Assembly: GCF_902859805.1 (NCBI RefSeq) | Contig: NZ_CADIKC010000004.1 | Coordinates: forward strand, 540,901-604,900 | Length of the DNA: 64,000 nucleotides | Direction of reading: 5' to 3' | From: Paraburkholderia sediminicola | GTDB taxonomy: Bacteria; Pseudomonadota; Gammaproteobacteria; Burkholderiales; Burkholderiaceae | Shown: piece after piece, positions 1-9,102 of the stretch | Numbering within the stretch: position 1 is the stretch's first letter | How the letters are laid out: each line of letters opens with the position of its first letter | Position numbers and translations under genes: made by a program | The notes under the pieces: generated by a model | Seen by the model: only the letters and a program-made list of their open reading frames with translations | Told to the model about the DNA's origin: nothing | Database searches by the model: none

Positions 1-1
1 C

Positions 2-2086
2 GCGTACAACGCGCTCAAGACTTACTTGATGCTGAGCGACAAGCGTCACGTGGAAACCGCTCACCTGACCGATCAGGTCGCGCGCTTCTGGCGCGGCTGG
101 CTCGAGACGAATCGCGGCAACATGCCCCGCGACGAGATGATCCGCAGCGCCGAGCGCATGATCACGTTCTATCTGTCGCGCGTGTCCGATAACGACTGGC
201 CGATGATCGACCAGAACCTCGGCCTCGTCGACCAGACCCGCGAAAACCTGCGCCGCGTGGTGCGCGGCATGCCGGCCCGTCAGCGTGTCTACGAAGAAAT
301 CAAGGCGCGTGCGTCGACCCGCTTCGCGCCGATGACGATTGCGCGCATCGTCGGCGAAAACAATACGGCGCTGGTGGCCGGCAGCTACGCGATTCCCGGC
401 ACCTTCACGCGTGAAGCGTGGTTCCAGTACGTGCAGCCGGCAATCCGTGACGCCGCTACCAAGGAATTGCAGGCCAAGGACTGGGTGCTCAACACCTCCG
501 CGCACGACGACCTGACGCTCGAAGGCAGCCCCGAGCAGATCCAGAAGGCACTCGTTGCGATGTACAAAACGGAGTACGCGATGCACTGGCAGAAGTTCAT
601 GCAAGGCATTGCCGTGCAGAGCTTCGGCAGCTTCGGTCAGGCAGTGGATGCAATGAACCGTCTCGGCGACCCGCAGGATTCGCCGATCCGCAAGGTGCTC
701 GAAACCGCCTATGACCAGACTTCGTGGGACAACCCCTCGCTCTTCAACGCGAACCTGAAGCGCGCGCAAACCGGCATGACCAGCTGGTTCAAGAACTGGT
801 TCTCGCGTGCGCCGACCGGCCAGCTGAATGCCAACATCGACATCAACGGCAATCCGGTCGAAGTGCCGATGGGCCCGATCGGCCAGGAGTTCTCCGCATT
901 GGGTCGCATCGTCGTCTCCGGCGACAACGGCTCGATGTTGAAGGGCTACATGGACACGCTCTCGAAGGTTCGTACGCGCTTCAACGTAATCAAGAACCAG
1001 GGCGATCCGGGACCGGGCGCGCGTCAGCTGATGCAGCAGACGCTCGACGGCAGCGGGTCTGAGTTGGCCGATTCGCTGAAGTACGTCGACGAGCAGATGC
1101 TGACGGGCCTCACCGATTCGCAACGCAAGGCGCTGCGCCCGCTGCTGGTGCGTCCGCTGATGGCGGCATATGCGGTGGTGATCCAGCCGGCCAGCGTCGA
1201 AGTCAACAAGGTGTGGAACGCGCAGGTCTACCAGACCTTCCAGGGCTCGCTCGCGAACAAGTATCCGTTTGCAGGCGATGCGAAGGTCGAAGCCGGCGCC
1301 GGCGAAATCGCTCAGGTGTTCGGGCCGGACGGCGCGATCGCCAAGTTCGTCGGCACCACGCTCGGGCCGCTCGCGGTGCGCCGCGGCGACACGCTGACCT
1401 CACGCACTTGGGGCGATATGGGTCTCGCGCTGACACCTGATTTCACCAGCGGTTTCGCGCGCTGGGTGGCGCCGCTTGCCGGCGGCGCGGCGACCTCCGG
1501 TGGCCAAAGCTCGGCCGAACCGCAGACCGTATTCCAGATCCTGCCGCAGCCGAGCAGCGGCACCACGGAATACACGCTCGCGATCGACGGCCAGCAGATG
1601 CGTTACCGCAATACGCCGCCGCAGTGGACCAACTTCGTGTGGCCGAATCCGTCGGGCTCGCCGGGCGCCACGCTGAACGCCACGACCTTCGACGGCCGTA
1701 CGCTGCAACTGGTCAACGAGCCGGGCCGCTACGGTCTGGAGAAGCTGATCAACTCGGCGCAACGCAAACGCCGTCCGGACGGCACTTTCGATCTGTCGTG
1801 GACGCAAGGCAATGTCACGGTGGCGGTCAGCATGCGCATCATCAGCACGTCGCAGGCCTCGGGCAGCGCCAGCAGCGATGCACCGCAGCAGCAAAGCCTG
1901 CGTGGCTTGCGGCTGCCGTCGTCGGTGGCGGACGTGAGCGCGGCGGCGAATTCAGTCAACGCCACGGCCGCGGGTGGGACCGGGCCAGCGGGACCAACAG
2001 GAACAGCGGGCGCCGCACCGGCCTCACCAGCGGCACGGCCGGCCACGGCCGCCGCCGCGGTTTCGAACACAGGGGGTGCGCAATGA
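2..2086 (+). CDS. tssM: Type VI secretion inner-membrane protein TssM (IcmF), C-terminal part
   Basis: The reading frame is open from the window edge, so the 5' part (N-terminal TM segments and any GTPase-like domain) lies outside. The visible 694 residues are the periplasmic IcmF-related and TssM C-terminal regions that join TssJ and TssL in the envelope-spanning membrane complex. Family resemblance includes the opening YNALKTYLMLSDKRHVE and the WFKNWFSRAP stretch. About the last 45 residues are a low-complexity Ala/Pro/Gly/Thr tail beyond the conserved domain. Its stop codon overlaps the tagF start (ATGA), so the two are translationally coupled. tssL lies about 15 kb away at the other end of the locus, as in other Burkholderia T6SS clusters. 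Confidence 0.95.
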   Translation, partial: AYNALKTYLMLSDKRHVETAHLTDQVARFWRGWLETNRGNMPRDEMIRSAERMITFYLSRVSDNDWPMIDQNLGLVDQTRENLRRVVRGMPARQRVYEEIKARASTRFAPMTIARIVGENNTALVAGSYAIPGTFTREAWFQYVQPAIRDAATKELQAKDWVLNTSAHDDLTLEGSPEQIQKALVAMYKTEYAMHWQKFMQGIAVQSFGSFGQAVDAMNRLGDPQDSPIRKVLETAYDQTSWDNPSLFNANLKRAQTGMTSWFKNWFSRAPTGQLNANIDINGNPVEVPMGPIGQEFSALGRIVVSGDNGSMLKGYMDTLSKVRTRFNVIKNQGDPGPGARQLMQQTLDGSGSELADSLKYVDEQMLTGLTDSQRKALRPLLVRPLMAAYAVVIQPASVEVNKVWNAQVYQTFQGSLANKYPFAGDAKVEAGAGEIAQVFGPDGAIAKFVGTTLGPLAVRRGDTLTSRTWGDMGLALTPDFTSGFARWVAPLAGGAATSGGQSSAEPQTVFQILPQPSSGTTEYTLAIDGQQMRYRNTPPQWTNFVWPNPSGSPGATLNATTFDGRTLQLVNEPGRYGLEKLINSAQRKRRPDGTFDLSWTQGNVTVAVSMRIISTSQASGSASSDAPQQQSLRGLRLPSSVADVSAAANSVNATAAGGTGPAGPTGTAGAAPASPAARPATAAAAVSNTGGAQ

Positions 2087-3075
2087 CGCAAACCGTGCAG
2101 GCGCAAATCGCCTACTTCGGCAAGATTCCGTCGCGCGGCGACTTCGTCAAAAGCGCGCATAACCCGCAATTGCTGGCCACGCTCGACCGCTGGATCGCCG
2201 AGGCCATGGAGTTGCTCACTGACGATCCGCGCTGGAAGATCGTCTACGAAAACGCCAAGCCGATGCACTTCGCGTTCCTCGGTTCGCGCAGCAAGCTGGC
2301 GATTGCCGGGCATATGGTGGCGAGCCAGGATCAATCGTCGCGCCGCTTTCCGTTTCTTGCCGCCACCGCGCTGGAAGTAGAAAAGCCGCTGACGTTCCTC
2401 GCGCACAGTCCGCTGGCCTTTGCGCGCCTGTGGTCGCGCATCGCTTCGCAGATGAAGCCCTTGCTCGGCGTGAGCGAGCCGGCCGGTGCGTTGCATGCGC
2501 TCGGCGAAACACAAGTGCCGATCGAAATCGGCGGCGGCCCAGGCAATCCGCACGACGGCACCTTTAACGACTTCGTCGAGCATCAGACCCTCTCCGGACT
2601 CGAACAGATGCTGCTTGCGAGCGGCCATCCGGTGCGCTTGCGCGGCGCGATGCTCGCGCTCGGTTCGCTGCTGCGTCCGGTGATGCAAAGCGGCTCGTCG
2701 CATCTCGAACGCGGGCTCACGCTGCCGCTGCCGAACGATCCGTTCTATCGCTCGCTCGTCGCCGCTTTCTGGCTCGAACTGATCGCACCGTTCGTCTCGC
2801 AGGCCGATTTCGAACTGGCGATTTTTATCGGCACGATTGCCGAGCGCGAACGGCTCATCATCGGCTTTAACGGCGCCTCGGCCAAAACGCTGCACAGCGT
2901 GGTCGATCCGCAGGCGTACGCGGCACACAACATCGATATCGACGATCCCGAGTGGATCGACGAACACGCACAAAACGACCATGGCATCAGCAAGCTCGTC
3001 AGCTACCTCGACCAACCGCAACTGTCGTTGCGTGTCAGCATCGACACGTTCCGCGAAGCATTCACGGGAGCGTGA
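2083..3075 (+). CDS. tagF: Type VI secretion accessory protein TagF (ImpM family)
   Basis: The product has 330 residues. The N-terminus carries the YFGKIPSRGDFV signature of the TagF/ImpM family (PF09867). In Pseudomonas, TagF represses T6SS assembly post-translationally by acting on the Fha scaffold; a similar role here is inferred. No fha, ppkA or pppA gene is visible in the window, so its partner must lie elsewhere or the mechanism differs. The start was set by the 4-bp ATGA overlap with tssM; the longer in-frame upstream extension runs through tssM coding sequence and is a shadow. The protein is longer than the compact Pseudomonas form and has an extra C-terminal region after about residue 200. 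Confidence 0.92.
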   Translation: MTQTVQAQIAYFGKIPSRGDFVKSAHNPQLLATLDRWIAEAMELLTDDPRWKIVYENAKPMHFAFLGSRSKLAIAGHMVASQDQSSRRFPFLAATALEVEKPLTFLAHSPLAFARLWSRIASQMKPLLGVSEPAGALHALGETQVPIEIGGGPGNPHDGTFNDFVEHQTLSGLEQMLLASGHPVRLRGAMLALGSLLRPVMQSGSSHLERGLTLPLPNDPFYRSLVAAFWLELIAPFVSQADFELAIFIGTIAERERLIIGFNGASAKTLHSVVDPQAYAAHNIDIDDPEWIDEHAQNDHGISKLVSYLDQPQLSLRVSIDTFREAFTGA

Positions 3076-3079
3076 CACG

Positions 3080-4036
3080 ATGTTGAGCAAACACACGCGC
3101 ATTGCCTCGCTGCTGGCAGGTCTTCTGATCAGCACCCTCGCCCATGCCGACAATGACGGCCCGGCACGCGTCACGCCGGTCGACAACAGCGGCATGGCGA
3201 TTCGCACGACGGTCCTGCCCGCGCCTTCGTCGGCGCAACCGGGCACTGCAGGTCCTGCAGTCAGCACGGCCGGGCTCGCTAGCGGCACCACGGGCGGCGG
3301 CACCGGTGCGATCAGCGCGGCGCCTCCGCCTGCCAATGCAACTCCGGGCCAGGTGGTGGTGGGCGGAAAGGTGCCGGATGAAGCGACCAAAGCGGCTGTG
3401 CTCGCACGTCTGCGTGACACCTACGGCGCAGCCAACGTGGTCGATCAGATCGAAGTCGCCGACGTCGCGACGCCGCCGAACTGGTCCGCCAACGTGCAAA
3501 AGCTCATCGGCCCGCAGTTGAAGCAGATCAGCAAAGGCCAGTTGAAAATCGACGGCACGCAGATCGACGTGAAGGGCGAAGTGCACAACGAATCGCAGCG
3601 CCAGCAGCTCGCAAGCGATATGGCGAACGCGCTGAATCCAACCTACACGATCAAGAACGGCCTGCGCGTAAGCGCATCGGAACAGGGCCTGCTCGACCAG
3701 ACCTTGGCGAATCGCACGATCGAGTTCGAGACAGGCAGCGCGACGCTTACGCCGCAAGGCCGCGCGATTCTCGATCAGATGGCGGCCGTGTTGTCGAAAA
3801 TGCAAACGAAGACGGTGGCGATCATCGGCCATACCGACAACTCGGGCAATCGCACCTCGAATATCGCGCTGAGCCAGGCGCGTGCGGATGCGGTGAAGGG
3901 TTATCTGGTCGCGCGCGGCATTCCGCCCGAGCAGATGACGACCACAGGAGTTGGTCCCGATCAGCCGATCGCATCGAACGATTCGACCGATGGGCGGGCG
4001 CGTAACCGACGTATTGAGTTTCGTGCGGGGTCCTGA
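3080..4036 (+). CDS. Periplasmic OmpA/BON-like protein associated with the T6SS
   Basis: The product has 318 residues. It begins with a signal peptide ending near LISTLAHA and a Pro/Ala/Gly-rich linker to about residue 90. Two BON-like segments follow (roughly 90-135 and 145-210), then a C-terminal OmpA-like peptidoglycan-binding domain (about 215-318) with GHTDNSGN, LSQARADAV and ending in RARNRRIEF. It has no beta-barrel, so it is probably a soluble periplasmic or wall-bound protein that anchors the T6SS membrane complex, comparable to TagL/TagN-type accessory proteins; the exact equivalence is inferred. It starts four bases after tagF and is the last gene before a strong terminator, so tssM-tagF-ompA is one operon. 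Confidence 0.85.
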   Translation: MLSKHTRIASLLAGLLISTLAHADNDGPARVTPVDNSGMAIRTTVLPAPSSAQPGTAGPAVSTAGLASGTTGGGTGAISAAPPPANATPGQVVVGGKVPDEATKAAVLARLRDTYGAANVVDQIEVADVATPPNWSANVQKLIGPQLKQISKGQLKIDGTQIDVKGEVHNESQRQQLASDMANALNPTYTIKNGLRVSASEQGLLDQTLANRTIEFETGSATLTPQGRAILDQMAAVLSKMQTKTVAIIGHTDNSGNRTSNIALSQARADAVKGYLVARGIPPEQMTTTGVGPDQPIASNDSTDGRARNRRIEFRAGS

Positions 4037-4063
4037 GTTGCTGCTTGCTTGACCTCATGAATT

Positions 4064-4101
4064 AAAAAAGCCTGGCACCGATTTCGATGCCAGGCTTTTT
4101 T
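4064..4101. terminator. Bidirectional Rho-independent terminator
   Basis: A perfect stem (GCCTGGCA at 4070-4077 with TGCCAGGC at 4088-4095) is flanked by A6 on the left and T6 on the right. It can therefore stop transcription from both sides: the tssM-tagF-ompA operon reading right, and the tssB-to-tssA operon reading left. Confidence 0.93.
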
Positions 4102-4119
4102 CTTGCGCTAAGGGAAGTT

Positions 4120-5229
4120 CTAGCTGTTTTCTTCGGGCTTCACGCCTAACAACTCGCGAATATGCGCGAGCGATCCATCGTCCTTCACCACCGAGGAAAG
4201 CCACTGATGCAAAGGCATGTCCGCGCATTCCGCTGCCTTATCCGCGAGGTAAGCAGCCGGGTTATGCGGCTCGGTGCTGCGAAAGAATTTGGCCACAGCA
4301 CGCAACTGCGCGACGGCTTGCGCACGGCTCTGGATTCCTGCAATCGGGCTGATCGTCGTCGGCATGGTCGTCAACACGGGTTCCTCGCGTTGCGGTGAAG
4401 TCTTGAAGGTAGGCTCGGCGCGTTCGTGCTCTTCCGGCTTCGGCGCTTTCGGCGGCGACGCTTCAGCGCTCACGCCCAGTTCGCGTGCGAAGCGTTCAGC
4501 CAACCGGTAGACGCTTTCGTACGCGTCTTTCGCCTGACGGAAGCTCGGCGCTGAATCGGCCGCGCGCTGGTCCAGTTGCTGTTCGAGTGCGAGCATCGCC
4601 GCCTCAAACGCTTTCAGATCGGCCAGCAGCGTCGAATAGAACGCCGGCGGCGTGGCGCGTTTCGACGCTTCGATCTGCTCGATGGAAGGCTTGCCGCGCG
4701 CGATGTCGTCGGCATGATCCGGATCGCGCTTGACCGCTTGCGCGACATGCGTGGCCACGTCCCAATCGATCGTGCTGTACGAGTTACCCTGCGACGACGT
4801 GAGCGGCATCGACCGCAGCAGATCACCTGTGCGGCCCATGAGCCACGCGACGTTGCCAAGGCGATACTCGGTGTCGTCGCCTTCGGGCAACGGATGCACG
4901 TGATCCCAGTACTTTTCGCACAGCCCCGTCAGCAACGCATACCCTTGCGTGAGACCGGTCACGCCCTCTTCGATAGCCAACGCCTCGGTGAGCCAGACAG
5001 CGAGGCGCAGGTCTTTAGTCTGCGTCTGCAGCAGGCTGCTGGAGCGCTCAACCACGAATGGCCAGTCGGCCTCCTTGATATCCGTGACCCATTCGCCCTG
5101 GTCGAGCGACGGGTCTTCGAATCGGCGCGCGTGCTGAATCGCGTCGAAATCCGCCGAAAACAGCAGGTCGTCGCCACAAGGCGAGGTTTCGCTGATCGGC
5201 GCCAGCAGCGTGTTCAGATTAGTCGGCAT
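4120..5229 (-). CDS. tssA: Type VI secretion protein TssA
   Basis: The product has about 369 residues. The N-terminal ImpA_N domain is recognisable from LLAPISETSPCGDDL and the GEWVTDIKEADWPFV stretch. The central part is Ala/Glu-rich and the C-terminal helical part (IQSRAQAVAQLRAVAKFFR, about residues 300-369) resembles the oligomerising region of shorter TssA types. TssA caps the growing sheath or primes baseplate assembly. It is the last gene of the leftward sheath operon, 67 bases after clpV. ATG at 5229 was chosen. A TTG four codons upstream (5241) has a GGAA at good spacing and could be the real start. Confidence 0.92.
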   Translation of the reverse strand: MPTNLNTLLAPISETSPCGDDLLFSADFDAIQHARRFEDPSLDQGEWVTDIKEADWPFVVERSSSLLQTQTKDLRLAVWLTEALAIEEGVTGLTQGYALLTGLCEKYWDHVHPLPEGDDTEYRLGNVAWLMGRTGDLLRSMPLTSSQGNSYSTIDWDVATHVAQAVKRDPDHADDIARGKPSIEQIEASKRATPPAFYSTLLADLKAFEAAMLALEQQLDQRAADSAPSFRQAKDAYESVYRLAERFARELGVSAEASPPKAPKPEEHERAEPTFKTSPQREEPVLTTMPTTISPIAGIQSRAQAVAQLRAVAKFFRSTEPHNPAAYLADKAAECADMPLHQWLSSVVKDDGSLAHIRELLGVKPEENS

Positions 5230-5296
5230 GACAGAAAGCAATAAGGTTCCGGTACGGCATTAAAACAGATTGGCAAACAGGCGGGGACTTGCCTGC

Positions 5297-7972
5297 TCAC
5301 GCAACCGTGTATTCGAACTCGCCCGCTTCGCTCGCACGCACTGCGATGCGTTCGATCGCGGTGCCATTGGCAATACGCTCCAGCACCTGCTGCGCGACTT
5401 CAGGCAATAGCGTGCCGTTCAGAATGTGGTCGACATTGCGCGCACCGGAATCCACCTCGGTGCAGCGCGCGAGCACTGCGTCGACGAGCGACTCGTCCCA
5501 CTCGAACACCGCCTTGTGATTCGACTCGATACGGCGGCGAATCCGCTCCAGCTTCAAGTCGATGATTTCGGCCAGCACGTCGTCGGAAATCGGGTAGTAC
5601 GGCACCACCTTCATACGGCCAAGGAACGCCGGCTTGAACGTCTTGTACAGTTGCGGGCGCAACGTCTCCGCGAGTTCATCCGGATCTGGCAGTTCTTCGG
5701 CGCTCTTGTTCAGGCAGGCCTGCATCACCGCCTGCGAGCCGACATTCGAGGTCAGAATGATCAGCGTGTTGCGGAAATCGATCTCGCGGCCTTCAGCGTC
5801 GTCCATCGTGCCCTTGTCGAACACCTGGAAGAACATTTCCAGCACGTCAGGGTGCGCCTTTTCCACTTCGTCGAGCAGCACGACCGAATATGGATTGCGA
5901 CGCACCGCTTCGGTCAGCACACCGCCCTCGCCGTAACCGACGTAGCCCGGGGGCGAGCCCTTCAGGCCGGACACGCTGTGCGCCTCCTGATACTCGCTCA
6001 TGTTGATCGTGACCATCTTGCGTTCGCCACCGTACAGCACGTCAGCGAGCGCCAGCGCGGTTTCGGTCTTGCCGACACCGGACGGTCCAACGAACATGAA
6101 CACGCCACGCGGTTTGTTCGGATCTTCGAGACTCGCGCTGGCGGTGCGCACGCGTTGTGCGATCGCATCGAGCGCATGGTCCTGACCGATCACGCGCGCG
6201 GCCAGCAATGGCTGCAGATTCAGCACGGTCTGGATTTCGTCCTTGATCATGCGGCCGAGCGGAATGCCGGTCCACGAAGCGACGATTTCAGCGACCACAT
6301 GGCCGTCGACCTGCAAGGGAACCATCGGCTGGCCGCCTTGCAATGCATGTAATTGCGCAACACGTGTGGCCAGTGTTTCGCGTGCCTGCTGCGCCTTGTC
6401 GGCCTGCGCGGCGTCCGCGCTGCTCACGCGTGCGGCGTCGATTTCCGCGCGCAAGCCGACGATCTCCGTCACCAGTGTGCGTTCCTTGTCGTAGCGCGCT
6501 TCGTCTTCAGCGAGATCTTTCAGGTCTTCTTCACGCAGGCTGCGCAATTCCGCAAGCCGCTCGTCGTGCAACGCGCCGCTCGCCACTTCGCGTTCCAGCG
6601 CGGCGATTTCGGCGTCGATGCGTTCAAGCCGTTTCTTCGTGTCGTCGATCGCGGCAGGTGTCGAGCTATGCGCGAGCGCGACTTTCGCACAGGCGGTGTC
6701 GAGCACGCTAATCGCCTTATCCGGCAGTTGACGGCCGCTGATGTAGCGATGCGACAGACGCACGGCTTCGGTGATCGCATCGTCCAGCACGCGGACGTTG
6801 AAGTGCTTTTCCATCAACGCAGCCATGCCGCGCAGCATCGCCGCCGCGAGCACCTCGCTCGGTTCTTCGATCTTTACGACCTGGAAACGACGCGCCAGTG
6901 CCGCATCTTTCTCGAAGTACTTCTTGTATTCGCTCCACGTGGTCGCCGCGATAGTGCGCAATTCGCCGCGCGCCAGGGCCGGTTTCAGCAGATTCGCTGC
7001 GTCGTTCTGCCCGGCCTGGCCGCCGGCGCCGATGATCGTGTGCGCTTCGTCGATAAATAGAATGATCGGATGTGGGCTCTTCTTCACCTCGTCGATCACA
7101 TTCTTCAGGCGGTTCTCGAACTCACCTTTGACGCTCGCACCGGCTTGCAGCAACCCCATATCGAGCACATGCAACGCGACGCCTTTGAGCGGCGCAGGCA
7201 CGTCGTCGGCCGCGATACGCAGTGCGAGGCCTTCGACCACCGCCGTTTTGCCAACGCCCGCCTCGCCCGTCATGATCGGATTGTTCTGCCGGCGACGCAT
7301 CAGGATGTCGATGGTCTGGCGAATCTCGCCTTCGCGGCCGATCACCGGATCGATCTTGCCTTCACGCGCACGCTGCGTGAGATTGCTGGTGTAGGTGTCG
7401 AGCGCAGGGGTTTTAGAAGGCGCACCGGGAGCAGAGTCGGGCGCAGCTACGTCACTCACGCCTTCTGCAGCGTTCTCCGCCGCATTGCTCCGTTCGACTT
7501 CACGCGACCCCGCTGTCATTTCGTCGAACTTGTGCTTCAGATCCGTCACCCGCACGTCGCGCAGCAGCGGCGACATGCGCTCAGCAAACTGCGCGAGGTC
7601 CGGCGCCGTGAGCAACGCGAGCAGCAAATGCCCCGAGCGAATCCGTCCGATCTGCGAATCGAGCGACGCGATCAGCCATGCCTGTTCGAGCAAATCAATG
7701 AGGTGCTTCGAAAACACCGGCGTACGTGTGTTGCCCGTCTTCAAGCGCTGCAATTCGCGTTCGATATCGGCGCGCAAAGCATGCGCGTCGACCCGGCTCG
7801 CACGCAGCGCCAGCGTGACGTCGCTCGCCGGTTCATCCAGCAGCGCGAGCAGCAGATGCTCGAGGTCGACCTCATAGTGACCGCGCGCGAGACAGTTGTT
7901 CGCCGCGAGCAAAGCCGCTTGCCGGCAGGTCGGATTCAGTTTGGCGATCAGGGTATTGAGGGACGTGCTCAT
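5297..7972 (-). CDS. tssH: Type VI secretion AAA+ ATPase ClpV (TssH)
   Basis: At 891 residues this is full length for ClpV. It has an N-terminal Clp repeat domain (about 10-160) that binds the contracted sheath subunit TssC. The first AAA domain has Walker A GEAGVGKTA near residue 235 and Walker B LFIDEAHT near 305. A coiled middle domain (about 410-520) is followed by a second AAA domain with Walker A GPSGVGKTE near 632 and LLDEVEKA near 697. It disassembles contracted TssBC sheaths in the cytoplasm. It follows tssG by 35 bases in the same operon. ClpB-type disaggregases are excluded by the T6SS context and the divergent N-terminal domain. Confidence 0.97.
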   Translation of the reverse strand: MSTSLNTLIAKLNPTCRQAALLAANNCLARGHYEVDLEHLLLALLDEPASDVTLALRASRVDAHALRADIERELQRLKTGNTRTPVFSKHLIDLLEQAWLIASLDSQIGRIRSGHLLLALLTAPDLAQFAERMSPLLRDVRVTDLKHKFDEMTAGSREVERSNAAENAAEGVSDVAAPDSAPGAPSKTPALDTYTSNLTQRAREGKIDPVIGREGEIRQTIDILMRRRQNNPIMTGEAGVGKTAVVEGLALRIAADDVPAPLKGVALHVLDMGLLQAGASVKGEFENRLKNVIDEVKKSPHPIILFIDEAHTIIGAGGQAGQNDAANLLKPALARGELRTIAATTWSEYKKYFEKDAALARRFQVVKIEEPSEVLAAAMLRGMAALMEKHFNVRVLDDAITEAVRLSHRYISGRQLPDKAISVLDTACAKVALAHSSTPAAIDDTKKRLERIDAEIAALEREVASGALHDERLAELRSLREEDLKDLAEDEARYDKERTLVTEIVGLRAEIDAARVSSADAAQADKAQQARETLATRVAQLHALQGGQPMVPLQVDGHVVAEIVASWTGIPLGRMIKDEIQTVLNLQPLLAARVIGQDHALDAIAQRVRTASASLEDPNKPRGVFMFVGPSGVGKTETALALADVLYGGERKMVTINMSEYQEAHSVSGLKGSPPGYVGYGEGGVLTEAVRRNPYSVVLLDEVEKAHPDVLEMFFQVFDKGTMDDAEGREIDFRNTLIILTSNVGSQAVMQACLNKSAEELPDPDELAETLRPQLYKTFKPAFLGRMKVVPYYPISDDVLAEIIDLKLERIRRRIESNHKAVFEWDESLVDAVLARCTEVDSGARNVDHILNGTLLPEVAQQVLERIANGTAIERIAVRASEAGEFEYTVA

Positions 7973-8007
7973 GTCGTGCGATCCGGGTCCAGGTTCTATC
8001 GTTGTAG

Positions 8008-9102
8008 TCAGTGAATCACATGCAATTCGTAGCGGGCATCCGCACGGTCACGGTCGGCTTCTCTCGTGCACAGAAACGCATCCCAGCCGAGGCGTGCGCC
8101 GCCGCTCAGCGTACTGGGTCCGACCTCCTTGCGGCGCAGTACCAGCGAGACCTCATATTCGAGGGTCACGCCGGCGAGCAATGTCAGCATGCGTTCGAGC
8201 GCCACAGCGCGGTCGGCGCCAGGTAAAAACGCTTCGTAGTCGGCCTTGTCGAGTGGCCCGATCACGAGGCGCGCGCGCATGTCGCGTTGCCAGACCCGCT
8301 CGCCCGCCAGCGCCGTTGCGCCAAGCGTCGCGTTGACACCGCCGAGCACGGTCAGTTGATCGCGCGGCACGTCGTACCATTTGCCGACGAACTGCTCGAC
8401 GCGCACCCGCACCTTGAAGTACTCGGACAGCGTACGTTGCAGATAGGCCGCTGACACCGGCCGGTGCCGCGCGGCCAATGCGTAACCGGCAATCGCTTCG
8501 TCGAATAGCGCGCCGTCGCCGCTTTGCAGACTGTTGCGCGTGTCGTCGTCGGCGACGCCTGCCAACGCGAGCAACAGCGGCAGATAGCGTTCATCGCGAT
8601 CCAGTTCGTAATGAAACGGCAACCTGTACTTCTTCCACGCCGCGTAGAAAAGCGCAGTCGCGCGATTCGAAAACACGTCGAAGAATTCGCGTGCGGCCCG
8701 GTCGCGCTTGATCTGCTCGCGCGCGATGATCTGTTCGGTGTAATGCAGCGGCAAGGCGCCCTGCCCGCCGAGCAAACCGAAAAACGCCGGCGTGATATCG
8801 ACCTTGTTGAGCGAGCCTGCTTCGAGCGCGGCGGTGCGCTGCGGCTTCTCTTTCAGCGCCGTGCCTTCATCGTCGTAAGACTGCGCGCTGTGAATTTCGC
8901 TCGGCGGAAACGACATCGACAGAGAATTGCGAAAGGCAATCCGCTGCGCGACGATTTCGCCAGGACGTCCATGATTCGACGGCGTTTGTTGCGCGAACCA
9001 CTTCTCGAGAATCCGCACCGCCTGAAAAAATTCGAAGCGGTGCGGTTCGTCGAGAAGTTGCTCGACTACGCCAGGATCGATTCGCCGCTGCGCGGTTTGC
9101 AT
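8008..9102 (-). CDS. tssG: Type VI secretion baseplate protein TssG
   Basis: The product has 364 residues starting MQTAQRRIDPGVVEQLL, with the EPHRFEFFQAVRILEKW motif typical of TssG/ImpH. TssG and TssF form the baseplate wedge with TssE and TssK. A longer open frame extends upstream, but that region overlaps tssF coding sequence and does not resemble the family. The chosen ATG at 9102 gives a 37-base overlap with the tssF 3' end, consistent with coupled synthesis of two proteins that bind each other. Confidence 0.95.
   Translation of the reverse strand: MQTAQRRIDPGVVEQLLDEPHRFEFFQAVRILEKWFAQQTPSNHGRPGEIVAQRIAFRNSLSMSFPPSEIHSAQSYDDEGTALKEKPQRTAALEAGSLNKVDITPAFFGLLGGQGALPLHYTEQIIAREQIKRDRAAREFFDVFSNRATALFYAAWKKYRLPFHYELDRDERYLPLLLALAGVADDDTRNSLQSGDGALFDEAIAGYALAARHRPVSAAYLQRTLSEYFKVRVRVEQFVGKWYDVPRDQLTVLGGVNATLGATALAGERVWQRDMRARLVIGPLDKADYEAFLPGADRAVALERMLTLLAGVTLEYEVSLVLRRKEVGPSTLSGGARLGWDAFLCTREADRDRADARYELHVIH

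Noticed and set aside
1729..3420. A 563-codon open frame on the minus strand opposite tagF and the OmpA-like gene
   Set aside because: It is antisense to well-supported genes, has no recognisable domain and an Arg/Ala-rich composition typical of shadow frames in high-GC DNA.
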